A stretch of DNA of 64,000 nucleotides from CALBPI01 sp038524795 (lineage in GTDB: Bacteria; Pseudomonadota; Gammaproteobacteria; Steroidobacterales; Woeseiaceae): positions 186,001 to 250,000 of the forward strand of contig JBCBIJ010000007.1 of assembly GCA_038524795.1 (NCBI GenBank), in the 5' to 3' direction. Position numbers and translations under genes: made by a program. Below the pieces are notes generated by a model that was not told the origin of the DNA, searched no databases, and worked only from the letters and a program-made list of their open reading frames with translations. Below are positions 15,786-25,088 of the stretch, piece by piece (positions within the stretch are counted from its first letter, which is position 1; each line of letters begins with the position of its first letter).

Positions 15786-18700
15786 TTAGAACTCGTAGCG
15801 CAAGCCGAAGCGCATGGTCCAGAGCGAGGTCTGGCCGTTGCGCTGCTCTGCCTGACCGAGTGCCGCCTGCTCAGCCGTGACGCCATAAGGGAACGCCGGC
15901 TGCTCGAGGATGCCCCAATCGTCGTTGATCAGGTTGGTCAGGTTGTCGATGACAAAGAAGAAGCTGCCGCGGTGGTTCTCGGAGAACCCAGGCAGTTCCT
16001 GTGACACACGAAGGTCGATCTTGCTGAACGACGAACCGGTTTCGCTGTTACGCGAACCACCGATAGGCAGTACGTTCTGCTCGAAGTCGAGGAACGGCGT
16101 GAAACCGAACGCGCCGATCGTACCCGCCGCGCCGTCCAGCGTGATGCTGTAAGGCAGGCCGGAGTTGTACTGACCAAACAGTGAGATACGCGTTGCGTAG
16201 TCGTCGAAGAAGTAGTTCGTGTAGTTCATGACCGCCGTGAAGCGATGCTCGATCGCCCAGTTGGACGGGGCGAGCTCTTCGGCCTGCGGATCGACAAAGG
16301 CGCGGTTGATGTAGTTCGAGAACGCGATCGATGAGGTCATCGGGTTCACGTCTTCCGCTTCCGTCCAGGCGTAGCCCAGTCGCAGGTCGATACCGTTATC
16401 CCAGCTCTTGAACGCGCCGACCGAGATGGACTCGGACCGGTTGCCGTTGCTGGCATTCGTCAACACGAACGCAGGCTCGCGAACACTGTCGAATTCCGGG
16501 TAGCCGTCAGCCGTCACACCCACCTGCTCGAGGTCGCCGCGCTTGAAGATGGCCGAGTCATTGCCACGCGTGACCTGAACGTCGGCAGAGACAGTCCAGT
16601 CGCGGGGCGCGAACCAGGTCAAGCCAGCCGTAAACTTCCATTCGCTCGGGATATCGAAATCGGGATCGAGGTAGTTGATCTCGAAGTTGCTGCCGTCACC
16701 GGCTGCAACCACGTCAGCAATGTTCTGCGGTACGCAGTAACCCGGGCCCTGCACCGGTACACCGGCCTCACAGTTCGTGTAGGTCTGTGCGAACAGGTCG
16801 ACGCCATCGATTCGAGCCTGGACGGCTGTCGTCGAGGTGTTGCTGTAGGTGTTGGACAGCCACACGTTCGGGTTACCACCCGAGAACAGGCCGATCCCGC
16901 CGCGGAAGCTCAACGTGTCCGTCGCGTCATACGAGAAGCCAAAGCGAGGCTGCAGCAGATCGCGACCGTCCAGCGTCTCGTTGTTGCCGAAACCGTAGCT
17001 TGCCAGGAAGTCCTGGTTGAGGTTCGGCGCATCGCTCGTCTCGTAGTAGTCGTAGCGCAGACCGTAGGTCAGGCTCAAGCGATCACTCACCTGCCACTCG
17101 TCCTGCAGGTAGAAGTAGTTGATCGAGTACTCGAACGCTTCGGCGATGTCGGCTTCGTTGTTGCTGATGGCGTTGCCGTAATAAACACGATCCGCCAGAC
17201 CATTACGGAAATTGTCGATGGCTTCGGCGCTGGTATCGCCCCCGAAACGCAGCTCGGTATCCACGTGCTGGTAGAACAGGTTGAAGATGTCGTAGGCCTC
17301 GCGCTCGACACCGAACGTGATCGAGTGATCACCAGCCTGGTAACGGCCGCGCGCCACGATCTGGTCGATCGTGTAGTTCAACGCGTTCGCGTGACGGCTG
17401 TCGTCGCCGCCCAGGTAGACGTCAACGTTTTCGAGCTCAACGCGAATTTCACCGAACTCGTTGCCGGCCCGCGGTTCCTGCAGGAAATCGACATCACTGC
17501 GAGAGACGCGGAGTTCGGTCGAGAAGTTCGGCGTCCAGTCCGAGTACAGGCTCGCGATGATCGAATCCAGGTCCGCGCCGCGGTTGTAGAAGTGGTCCGA
17601 GAACTCAAATTCGATGTTCTCACCGTCCGATGCGGTCGCATTGAACGAATCGTTGTGCATGTACGTGAACGCGACGCGTTGCGTGTCGGAGGCGTACCAG
17701 TCCAGCTTTGCGATGTACTTCTCATCTTCAAATGAGAACGTGCCCGGTGCACTGCTACCCGGATCAAAGCCGTAGACGTCGCGCGAGATTTGCGCGATCT
17801 CATCAAGCTCGGCCTGCGTGACCAGAACTTCGTTGACTGCACCGCTGCCGATCGCGCCGCGATCGTTGAAGTCGACGCCGTCGTAGAACTCGTAAGCGGC
17901 GTAGAAGAACAGCTTGTCCTGAAGGATCGGGCCGCCGAACTCGAAGCCGTAGCGGGTTTCGTCGTAGTCGGTGACCTGGATATCGTCACCTTCGAGCGAG
18001 TCGCCCTGGAACGAGTCGCTCGTGAAGTCGACAAAGACCGAGCCCGTGAACTCGTTTCCGCCGGACTTCGTTACGGCGTTGATGTTGCAGGCCGAGAAAC
18101 CGCCGTAAATGACGCTCATCGGTGCCAGCTCAACTGCGACACCTGAAACGGCGTCAAATGGGAACGGCATGCGCTGCGTCGGGTAGCCGTTCGAGTTCAG
18201 ACCGAAACCGTCGTTCAGGCGGATACCGTCGATCGTCAGGCTATTGAAGCGCGGGTTCGCGCCGTTGCACTGAATCGAGTCCGCGTTGCTGGACTGATCG
18301 ATGTAGACGCGCGGGTCCTGGCCGATGATGTCGTTGATGTTGCGGTTGATCGCTGGCGAATTCTGGAGTGCCTCAAGATCGAACACAGCCGTCGGGCCGA
18401 TCGCTGTCTCAGCGACTTCGGGGATCCGACCCATCACCACAACTTCTTCCAGTGAGCTCAGCGCATAGTTCAAGGTCGCCTGCTGGCCAACGGTTAACGC
18501 CAGGTTTTCCGTCGACGCATTGCCCTGAGACGAGGTCACCGAGACGTTGTAGCTGACGCCGGCCGGAAGCTGGCGAACGACATACAAGCCGTTGCCATCG
18601 GTCGACGCCGACCGGGTCAGACCCGTTGACAGGCTGGTTACCGTCACGGTTGCGCCCGATACCGGGGCTCCGCTCGGGCCTGTGACGATTCCGCGTACGG

Positions 18701-18818
18701 AACCCGTGGTTTCTTGAGCTGCCGCCGGCGCACTCGCGAGTACGGCAACGAGAGAAAAGCAGGCCAATACGCTGGCAGCTACTTTTCTCAAGTAGTGAGA
18801 GGGTTTTGATTTGTTCAC
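15786..18818 (-). CDS. Oar-like TonB-dependent receptor
   Basis: This 1010-residue outer-membrane protein has a signal peptide ending in APAAAQ (about residue 34) and then a carboxypeptidase-regulatory-like beta sandwich (GSVRGIVTGPSGAPVSGATVTV to about 115). A plug domain with LQNSPAINRNINDIIGQDPRVY and FNSLTIDGIRLND follows, then a 22-strand barrel that ends in RFGLRYEF with the terminal Phe typical of barrel proteins. The layout is that of Oar/SusC-like receptors, which take up large or proteinaceous substrates using TonB energy. The usual TonB box is not clear. The gene is alone, with its own terminator, and no SusD-like partner or TonB-ExbBD genes are nearby, so the substrate cannot be named. 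Confidence 0.9.
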   Translation of the reverse strand: MNKSKPSHYLRKVAASVLACFSLVAVLASAPAAAQETTGSVRGIVTGPSGAPVSGATVTVTSLSTGLTRSASTDGNGLYVVRQLPAGVSYNVSVTSSQGNASTENLALTVGQQATLNYALSSLEEVVVMGRIPEVAETAIGPTAVFDLEALQNSPAINRNINDIIGQDPRVYIDQSSNADSIQCNGANPRFNSLTIDGIRLNDGFGLNSNGYPTQRMPFPFDAVSGVAVELAPMSVIYGGFSACNINAVTKSGGNEFTGSVFVDFTSDSFQGDSLEGDDIQVTDYDETRYGFEFGGPILQDKLFFYAAYEFYDGVDFNDRGAIGSGAVNEVLVTQAELDEIAQISRDVYGFDPGSSAPGTFSFEDEKYIAKLDWYASDTQRVAFTYMHNDSFNATASDGENIEFEFSDHFYNRGADLDSIIASLYSDWTPNFSTELRVSRSDVDFLQEPRAGNEFGEIRVELENVDVYLGGDDSRHANALNYTIDQIVARGRYQAGDHSITFGVEREAYDIFNLFYQHVDTELRFGGDTSAEAIDNFRNGLADRVYYGNAISNNEADIAEAFEYSINYFYLQDEWQVSDRLSLTYGLRYDYYETSDAPNLNQDFLASYGFGNNETLDGRDLLQPRFGFSYDATDTLSFRGGIGLFSGGNPNVWLSNTYSNTSTTAVQARIDGVDLFAQTYTNCEAGVPVQGPGYCVPQNIADVVAAGDGSNFEINYLDPDFDIPSEWKFTAGLTWFAPRDWTVSADVQVTRGNDSAIFKRGDLEQVGVTADGYPEFDSVREPAFVLTNASNGNRSESISVGAFKSWDNGIDLRLGYAWTEAEDVNPMTSSIAFSNYINRAFVDPQAEELAPSNWAIEHRFTAVMNYTNYFFDDYATRISLFGQYNSGLPYSITLDGAAGTIGAFGFTPFLDFEQNVLPIGGSRNSETGSSFSKIDLRVSQELPGFSENHRGSFFFVIDNLTNLINDDWGILEQPAFPYGVTAEQAALGQAEQRNGQTSLWTMRFGLRYEF

Positions 18819-19521
18819 GCTCTTTCCCCTGCAGGGCTGGATGTGTAGTTATTTCTGTTTGGGCCGCCAAGGCTAGTGGCGGAGTGTGACTAACGCGTTA
18901 CACGAAAATCGTCACTTCGCGGTGGCGTCAGGATACAAGAACGCCACCGCCTGCGCTGCAGGGTTTTTGCAACAAAATCGATCAGGCCAATGCGGTGAGA
19001 CCGAACTTGAGCACAGGTATTGAGGGCGCAAGTTGGTCCACTGCCAACAGGTCTGAGTACAGAACCTGATTAAATTCAGTGAGCTACCGTTCCGTTGGCT
19101 TCATGGTACCGATCCAGGGCCGATGTCGGCGCGTTGCCTGCGGCCACATCTGCAATCCGTCGCGCCAATGCCGCGTTTCACCGAAGCCGATGCAGCGAGT
19201 CGTGCGCGAGCGTTGCCCGCATGTGGGCACAAACACCCGCCGCGGCAGCATCGGCAAGACCTGAGTTGGATCGGGTCGATGGCGTGTCGATGAAGCGAGC
19301 TGTCGGCCTTCTGAGTCGTTGATTAGACGCGCGTCGACTGGGTTCAAAAAGAGATCCGAATCCTGTGTAAAGCCTGTATTTCTAGTATCATCAGGCCTTC
19401 GGATGCGCCAAGCGCGCGCGTCCAAGATCTCCACCCATTCAGACCCGTGAGCGGCCCCGGCCGCACGTCGCGCAGTCTGGCTCCGTGCCAAGCGCGGCCT
19501 GGTCACGACACACAGACAACG
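18819..19521. other. Intergenic region between receptor and ctaA
   Basis: About 700 bp separate the two divergent starts. Short frames exist on both strands (for example 19084-19506 minus) but show no ribosome site, no domain and an arginine-rich shadow composition. The region must carry the promoters of both genes. I see no tRNA, riboswitch or clear repeat in it. Confidence 0.6.
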
Positions 19522-20550
19522 ATGACAGATACGAACCGCTCAGCCGCCTGGTACCGCCGCCTTCTGCCCCTATCCACCGCACTTGCGTTTGGCGTGGTTG
19601 TGCTGGGCGCTTGGGTTCGGCTAACCGATGCCGGGCTGGGGTGCCCGGACTGGCCCGGTTGCTATGGCACGCTGACCGTCCCCCAAACGGAGACGGAGCT
19701 CGCGTTCGCGAGCGAGACCTACCCGGAGCGCCCCGTGGAAACGCAGAAAGCGTGGAACGAAATGATCCACCGGTATTTTGCGGGCACGCTGGGCCTCCTG
19801 GTGTTCGGAATCACGGTTGCAGCGTGGCGCGCGCGGCGACAAGACCCGTCGCACCCCGTGGCATTGCCGACGGCGCTCGCGGTGTTGATCACCTTCCAGG
19901 CGATGTTGGGCATGTGGACGGTGACGCTGCTGCTCAAACCTGTGATCGTCATGCTGCACCTGCTGGGTGGCATGTCCACGCTGGGCCTGTTGTTCTGGCT
20001 GACGCTCAAGGCCTGGCGCGACCGCGCGCCCTCGCCAGCCGCCGTATCAGAGACGGCGCGCCGATTCGTGCCCTGGGCCACGCTGGCGCTCGTGGTCGTG
20101 TTTGGTCAGATCGCACTGGGCGGCTGGACCAGCACGAATTACGCGGCGCTAGCCTGTCCCGATCTGCCGACCTGCCAGGGTGAGTGGTGGCCTGAGGCCG
20201 ATTTCGGCGAGGGCTTTGTGCTCTGGCGCGGCATCGGGGTCGATTACGAGGGCGGCGTCCTCGATGGTCCGGCGCGTGCGGCCATCCACCTGACGCATCG
20301 CATTGGTGCCATCGTGGTTACGCTGGTGCTCGTCATCTTGAGCATCGCGCTGCTGGCACGCGGGGGCCTGCGCTTGCGCGTCGCCGCGGGCGCTGTACTC
20401 GCCGCGTTGGCGCTGCAGATCGCGATCGGGGTGGGCATTATTGAGTGGTCGCTCCCACTCTGGCTCGCAACCGCGCATAATGCGGGCGGCGCGCTGCTGC
20501 TGCTCGCGCTATTGTTCCTGAATTACGAGAGCCGATATGCGCGAAGTTGA
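19522..20550 (+). CDS. ctaA: Heme A synthase (COX15/CtaA family)
   Basis: CtaA oxidises the C8 methyl group of heme O to the formyl group of heme A for cytochrome aa3-type oxidases. The 342-residue protein has about eight membrane helices and the family motifs GAWVRLTDAGLGCPDWPGCYG, the first-half heme ligand in EMIHRYFAG, and the second-half copies GGWTSTNYAALACPDLPTCQG and AIHLTHRIGA, with a final His in TAHNAGGALLL. The start is set at ATG 19522 (MTDTNRSAAWYRRLLP), just before the first helix; a GTG at 19447 would add 25 unconserved residues. It overlaps ctaB by 14 bp, so the pair is translated together. Confidence 0.95.
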   Translation: MTDTNRSAAWYRRLLPLSTALAFGVVVLGAWVRLTDAGLGCPDWPGCYGTLTVPQTETELAFASETYPERPVETQKAWNEMIHRYFAGTLGLLVFGITVAAWRARRQDPSHPVALPTALAVLITFQAMLGMWTVTLLLKPVIVMLHLLGGMSTLGLLFWLTLKAWRDRAPSPAAVSETARRFVPWATLALVVVFGQIALGGWTSTNYAALACPDLPTCQGEWWPEADFGEGFVLWRGIGVDYEGGVLDGPARAAIHLTHRIGAIVVTLVLVILSIALLARGGLRLRVAAGAVLAALALQIAIGVGIIEWSLPLWLATAHNAGGALLLLALLFLNYESRYARS

Positions 20551-21442
20551 AGCGCCTGTTGCCGCCGCGGCCGCCACCGCTTCGGCGTCGCTGCGCGACT
20601 ACTATGAGCTGACGAAGCCACGCGTCGTCATGCTGATCGTGTTTACGGCTGTCGTCGGCATGCTGCTTGCCGTGCCTGGCCTGCCGCCGCTCGACGCCTT
20701 CCTCTTCGGTACGCTCGGTATTGGCCTCGCGTCGTCATCGGCTGCAGCGATCAATCAGGTGATTGACGCTCGCGTCGACGCGCAGATGGCCCGCACGCAG
20801 CACCGCCCGCTTGTCCAGGGCGCGCTCACCGAGCGTCAGGCGATTACGTTCGCGGGCCTCCTTGCGGGCGTTTCAATGGCAATTCTCTGGTGGCTCGTCA
20901 ACCCGTTAACCGCCGTGCTCACCTTTGCCTCGTTGATCGGCTACGCGGTGATCTACACGGTCTACCTCAAACCCGCGACGCCGCAAAACATCGTCATCGG
21001 TGGCGCCGCGGGCGCAGCACCGCCCGTGCTGGGATGGGTTGCCGTCACCGGTGAGGTGCACGCCCACGCGCTGCTCCTGTTCCTCATCATCTTCATCTGG
21101 ACGCCGCCACACTTCTGGGCGCTCGCCATCGCGCGACGCGAGGAGTACGCAAAGGTCGGCACACCCATGCTGCCCGTGACGCACGGCGTCGCATTCACCA
21201 AGCTCTCGGTGTTCGTCTACACGGTGCTGCTCGTCATCGTCACGCTGTTGCCCTGGCTGGCCGGCATGAGCGGGTTCATCTACTTGGCTTGCGCGTTGGC
21301 GCTCGGCGCCGTATTCCTGCGCCATGCGATCCGCCTGTCACGCGACGAGGATGATGATGCGGCGATGCCGATGTTCACCTACTCGATCAACTACCTGATG
21401 TTGCTGTTCGCAGCGCTGCTGGCCGACCACTACCTCGTTTGA
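20537..21442 (+). CDS. ctaB: Protoheme IX farnesyltransferase (heme O synthase)
   Basis: This 301-residue UbiA-family prenyltransferase transfers farnesyl to heme b to make heme O, the substrate of the preceding ctaA product. It has the first Asp-rich site NQVIDARVDAQMARTQHRPL, the conserved YELTKPRVVMLIVFTA at the N-terminus, the motif YTVYLKPATPQNIVIGGAAGAAPP, the second site around TPPHFWALAIARREEYAKVG, and nine hydrophobic helices. Its ATG lies inside the 3' end of ctaA. The two genes stand apart from any coxABC cluster in this window, so the oxidase they serve is elsewhere. Confidence 0.97.
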   Translation: MREVEAPVAAAAATASASLRDYYELTKPRVVMLIVFTAVVGMLLAVPGLPPLDAFLFGTLGIGLASSSAAAINQVIDARVDAQMARTQHRPLVQGALTERQAITFAGLLAGVSMAILWWLVNPLTAVLTFASLIGYAVIYTVYLKPATPQNIVIGGAAGAAPPVLGWVAVTGEVHAHALLLFLIIFIWTPPHFWALAIARREEYAKVGTPMLPVTHGVAFTKLSVFVYTVLLVIVTLLPWLAGMSGFIYLACALALGAVFLRHAIRLSRDEDDDAAMPMFTYSINYLMLLFAALLADHYLV

Positions 21443-21493
21443 TCGCCGACGCGCTGTAGCGCTGTGACACCCGACGATTTCGCGATGGCGGTT

Positions 21494-22747
21494 TCAGTCC
21501 GACTGCAGCGCAGCGACGGGGTCGAGTCGTGATGCCGACATGGCCGGGTAGACACCGAATCCCACGGCAATCGCGATACAGGTCACCACGGCCACCAGGA
21601 TCACGATGATCGACCAGGCCACGGCCCAACCCGCAAACGCGGCGATCACGTAGGCCAGTACGATGCCGAGCACCACGCCCAGCAAGGCGCCGATCGCGGC
21701 GATGACCGACGTCTCGACGAGGAACTGACGCACGACGTCTGCCTGCTTGGCGCCAATGGCGCGCAACAAACCGATTTCGGATTTTCGCTCGAGCACGCTG
21801 GCCAGCATGATGTTCATGATGCCGATGCCACCCACGAGCAAGGAAATGCCGGCTACCGCGGACATGACGATCGTGAAAATCTGTTGCGTCTGCTGGTGCT
21901 GCGCAAGCAGTCGGGCCGGGACCACGATCTCGTAATCGTTCTGATTCGAATGGCGGCGGTCGAGCAGGTGGCCGATCGCGCGTGCTGCCTGCGCGGGCGC
22001 GATGCCCGGGCCTATCCGGAGTTTGATCTCATCGAGTTCAGATTCGAGCGCCTCGGTCTTAAGCCGAGACAGCCCGGTTTGCAGCGGCAGGTACACGTGG
22101 TCGCTTTCGCCGCCGACGTCGCGGCCCTCGAACTCGCCGTCACTGACCTGGCGGTCTGTGAGCACACCCACGACCTCGAGCCAGAGATGGTTGACCTTAA
22201 TGTAGCGACCGACGACGTCGCCGTTGGGGAACAACTCGCGCGCCGTCCCGCTGCCGAGCACGGCCACCTGGGCAAAGCGCTGATTGTCCTCGTCCGTGAA
22301 CAGACCGCCGCGTTCGGCGCTCAGGCTCGACAGGGAGAAGTACTCGGGACTGACGGCAAAAACGCGAGCGCCGCTATCGCCCTCTCGGCTGAACAAGCCC
22401 CAGGTTCGAAACTCGCGGCTGCCGGCCCAGGACTCTACGAAAGGTAGCGTCGACTGCGCCGCTTCAGCATCGCGCACGGACAGGCCTGGAGAAAACTTGC
22501 GCACTTCCTTCTGCGCCTCGCCGTCGGCGTCGCGTGCCTCGACGATAAGGTTGTTGAGGCCCATGCCTTCGATCATCTGCAGGGCCTCGCGCTTGCCACC
22601 CTCGCTGACGGCGAGCATGGCGATAACAGCACCCACGCCGAACACCATGCCCAGTAGCGTCAGCGCAGTGCGCAGTCGGTGGTGCGAGAGTTGCCCCAGC
22701 GCTTGGCGTACATCCAGCGCGAGACCCTCGTAGCGGTTCGTACTCAC
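21494..22747 (-). CDS. MacB-type ABC transporter permease
   Basis: This 417-residue permease has the MacB architecture: an N-terminal helix (ALTLLGMVFGVGAVIAMLAVSEGG), a large MacB periplasmic core domain (about 55-265), and a C-terminal FtsX domain with three helices starting at QQIFTIVMSAVAGISLLVGGIGIMNIMLASV and ending at AVGFGVYPAMSASRLDPV. It lacks its own ATPase domain, which is supplied by the first gene of the operon. Such transporters work by mechanotransmission, moving substrates from the periplasm across the outer membrane with an adaptor and TolC-like channel. It is the fifth and last gene and overlaps the preceding adaptor gene by 4 bp. Confidence 0.93.
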   Translation of the reverse strand: MSTNRYEGLALDVRQALGQLSHHRLRTALTLLGMVFGVGAVIAMLAVSEGGKREALQMIEGMGLNNLIVEARDADGEAQKEVRKFSPGLSVRDAEAAQSTLPFVESWAGSREFRTWGLFSREGDSGARVFAVSPEYFSLSSLSAERGGLFTDEDNQRFAQVAVLGSGTARELFPNGDVVGRYIKVNHLWLEVVGVLTDRQVSDGEFEGRDVGGESDHVYLPLQTGLSRLKTEALESELDEIKLRIGPGIAPAQAARAIGHLLDRRHSNQNDYEIVVPARLLAQHQQTQQIFTIVMSAVAGISLLVGGIGIMNIMLASVLERKSEIGLLRAIGAKQADVVRQFLVETSVIAAIGALLGVVLGIVLAYVIAAFAGWAVAWSIIVILVAVVTCIAIAVGFGVYPAMSASRLDPVAALQSD

Positions 22748-23940
22748 CCGGCTTCGTCCGGACTGATGAGCGCAATGCGCTCGCCGGGCTCGAGGCCGCC
22801 GGCAATCTCGACAAGATCGGCGCCGCGCTGTCCCAGCGTGATCGTGCGCTTTTCGGGCTCACCGCCCGCAGCGACGTAGACCCAGGCCGAGCTGTCGTCG
22901 CCGTACACGGCCTGTGACGGCACAACAATCGCATCTTCGAGCGCGCCCGTGATGATCTCGGCACGCAGCTGACTGCCAACGCGCATGAGCTCGGCGTCGA
23001 TGTTGTCGATGTCAGCCTCCACAGTGAAGAACTTCTGTGGGTTCTCACGATCAAGCGGCGTGGCGACGGCCGACACAGAGACCACGCTCGCCGTGAAGGA
23101 TTGCTCGGGCGCACTGTCAAGGCGGAAGCGAACGGCCTGCGCCTCGGCGAGTCCGATGGCTTCGCTCTCGGTCACGTAGAGCCGCGCGCGCACTTTGCCT
23201 TTGACGGGCAACACGCCGACGGGCATGCCCGGGAACACCCGTTTGCCCTTGCCGAGCTTCTCGCCCCAAGGCGTTTCGGCGTAAACAAACGTGCCGTCAG
23301 CGGGACTGCGCAGCTCCATCATGCCGAGCGCGGTGTCCTGCTTGTCGAGCTTGGCTTTTTCGCCCTGTTGCTCGGCGATGATCGTATTGGCTTCGGCCTG
23401 CGTGCGTTGATCGAAGGTTTCCCACTGCCACTCAAGGAACGCCGAGGCGACGTTGAGGTACTCAACATCCGAAAGCGCGTCGATGATTTCGTTGCGGCTC
23501 ATGAGCCGCTCATCGACGTTGGCGTAGGTTTCGGTAATCGTCTTCTCGCCGTCGACGCGGTCGGACTCGTGATTGATGCGGACCTGCTCAAGCGCACCGA
23601 CACGTCCGAGCTCGGCCAGTTTGAAGTCCGACTTGGCAATGGCCAGCGCCGTGTCCTGGCGTGTCTCGAGAATACGCTCGTCGTCGAAGCGCGCGACGAC
23701 ATCGCCTTTGCTGACCTCGGAGAACTCGGGCGCCATCCAGGAAATGTTGAAGCCCATTCGGATGCCTGGCGGCAGTGCCACGGGCAGTGCCTCCGATGCC
23801 ACGAGCTCACCGCGTGCGGGGACCGTGAACTCGACGTCCTGCGAGGCGGCCGACACGGTCGGTACCGTCGAGGTCTCGCTACCGCATGCGGCAACAAGCA
23901 GCGTGGCGGCGGCCAACAGCAAACGCGTCGATGTATTCAC
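22744..23940 (-). CDS. Periplasmic adaptor (HlyD/MacA-like) lipoprotein, third of three
   Basis: This 398-residue protein has a lipoprotein signal with lipobox VAAC (Cys19). It then shows a split biotinyl-lipoyl domain around WMAPEFSEVSKGDVVARFDDERI, a long helical hairpin (about 95-200), and beta-barrel and membrane-proximal domains with GTFVYAETPWGEKLGKGKRVFPGMPVGVLP and QAVYGDDSSAWVYVA near the C-terminus. It is the canonical adaptor for a MacB-like permease, overlapping the permease gene by 4 bp. It differs from the two other adaptors of the operon in carrying a lipid anchor and the complete C-terminal domain. Confidence 0.85.
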   Translation of the reverse strand: MNTSTRLLLAAATLLVAACGSETSTVPTVSAASQDVEFTVPARGELVASEALPVALPPGIRMGFNISWMAPEFSEVSKGDVVARFDDERILETRQDTALAIAKSDFKLAELGRVGALEQVRINHESDRVDGEKTITETYANVDERLMSRNEIIDALSDVEYLNVASAFLEWQWETFDQRTQAEANTIIAEQQGEKAKLDKQDTALGMMELRSPADGTFVYAETPWGEKLGKGKRVFPGMPVGVLPVKGKVRARLYVTESEAIGLAEAQAVRFRLDSAPEQSFTASVVSVSAVATPLDRENPQKFFTVEADIDNIDAELMRVGSQLRAEIITGALEDAIVVPSQAVYGDDSSAWVYVAAGGEPEKRTITLGQRGADLVEIAGGLEPGERIALISPDEAG

Positions 23941-25088
23941 AGTGCAATCTCCTGTCCGACGTCGACACCGTCGACAATGATGCGCAAGCCGGCACTAAGG
24001 CCACCCAGCGTCACGGGCTGCCAACCGTCACCGCGAATCATGAGGCCCGGCCGGCCGTCGCGATAGCGCAGGGCCTGTTCAGGCACCGCCAGCGCATTCG
24101 AGACCGTATCGACGACCAGCGTGACCTGCGTCGACATGCCGGGGCGCAACGGCACGGCATCGTCGGCAAGCTGGATGGAAACATCCCGCACCATTGCCTG
24201 CGAAAAGCGGGACTGTCGTCGCACGATGCTCGACACCTCAACGATCGTGCCCTCGAGCTCACCGCTGCCCGCGGCGTCGAGCGCAACACGTGCCGACTGG
24301 CCGACCTTCAGGCTGGCCGCTGCAAACTCGGGAACCTCGGCCTCAATCACCAGCACGTCGTCATCGATGACCTCGACGACGGTCATACCCGGGTTTACCG
24401 CGTCGTTGGCGTCGAGTTTCTGCCCCTGCTGGTCGGTGCCGACGATCACGAGACCGTCGCGTGGGGCGCGAATCGTGAACGATTCAAGCTCGGCCTTGGC
24501 GCCCGAGACTTCGCTTTGGAGGCGCCGGATGTCGGCCTCGAGCTCGGCCACCTTGGACTGGCGTACGCGTTCGACGAGCGCTGTGCGCGACTGTTCACGG
24601 ACGTAGATGTCTTCGCGCGCGCGGCGTTCTTCGACGAGCTTGCGATACTCGAGCCCGGCGTAGACTTTGGGGTCGACGGCCGCTTTGCGCGCCGCTTTCT
24701 CGGCGTCACTCTTGGCGGCGGCCAGGCGCACCTTGTCGTCTTCGATTTCGCGCGACTGCGTCTCAAGCAGCGACGCGAGTTCCGAGCGCTTGCGAGCGAG
24801 CTCGGCCTGCTTGTCTTTAAGGCGGTCATCGGTCGCCGCGCCGTCAAACTCGGCCAGCACGTCGCCTTTCTTCACGCGTGTCCCTTCGCGGGCGAGCTTG
24901 GTGATCGTGATGCGCCAGTTTTGCGACGGCGGGGGGCCAAAACGCAGCGACTCGCGCGATGCCACGACGCCACTGGCCGTCACCGTGATCGGACGATCTC
25001 CGGCCTCGAGCGTCTGCCACTGCTCCGCGGCCAGTGGGGCACTGATGACGAGGGCAGCCGCGACGGTCAGACGTTGCCAGGCCGTCAC
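23937..25088 (-). CDS. Periplasmic adaptor (HlyD-like), second of three
   Basis: The product is 383 residues with a signal peptide (MTAWQRLTVAAALVISAPLAA). The lipoyl half-motif WRITITKLAREGTRVKKGDVLAEFDGA precedes a coiled-coil hairpin rich in Lys, Arg and Glu (about 80-190). The second lipoyl half (FTIRAPRDGLVIVG) and beta-barrel domains follow, and the C-terminus reads PEQALRYRDGRPGLMIRGDGWQPVTLG. The family is the membrane fusion protein of tripartite efflux pumps. It overlaps both neighbours by 4 bp, so the three adaptors are made in coupled fashion. Confidence 0.85.
   Translation of the reverse strand: MTAWQRLTVAAALVISAPLAAEQWQTLEAGDRPITVTASGVVASRESLRFGPPPSQNWRITITKLAREGTRVKKGDVLAEFDGAATDDRLKDKQAELARKRSELASLLETQSREIEDDKVRLAAAKSDAEKAARKAAVDPKVYAGLEYRKLVEERRAREDIYVREQSRTALVERVRQSKVAELEADIRRLQSEVSGAKAELESFTIRAPRDGLVIVGTDQQGQKLDANDAVNPGMTVVEVIDDDVLVIEAEVPEFAAASLKVGQSARVALDAAGSGELEGTIVEVSSIVRRQSRFSQAMVRDVSIQLADDAVPLRPGMSTQVTLVVDTVSNALAVPEQALRYRDGRPGLMIRGDGWQPVTLGGLSAGLRIIVDGVDVGQEIAL

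Noticed and set aside
19084..19506. 140-codon minus-strand frame before ctaA
   Set aside because: No ribosome site, no recognisable domain, composition typical of a noncoding GC-rich frame.
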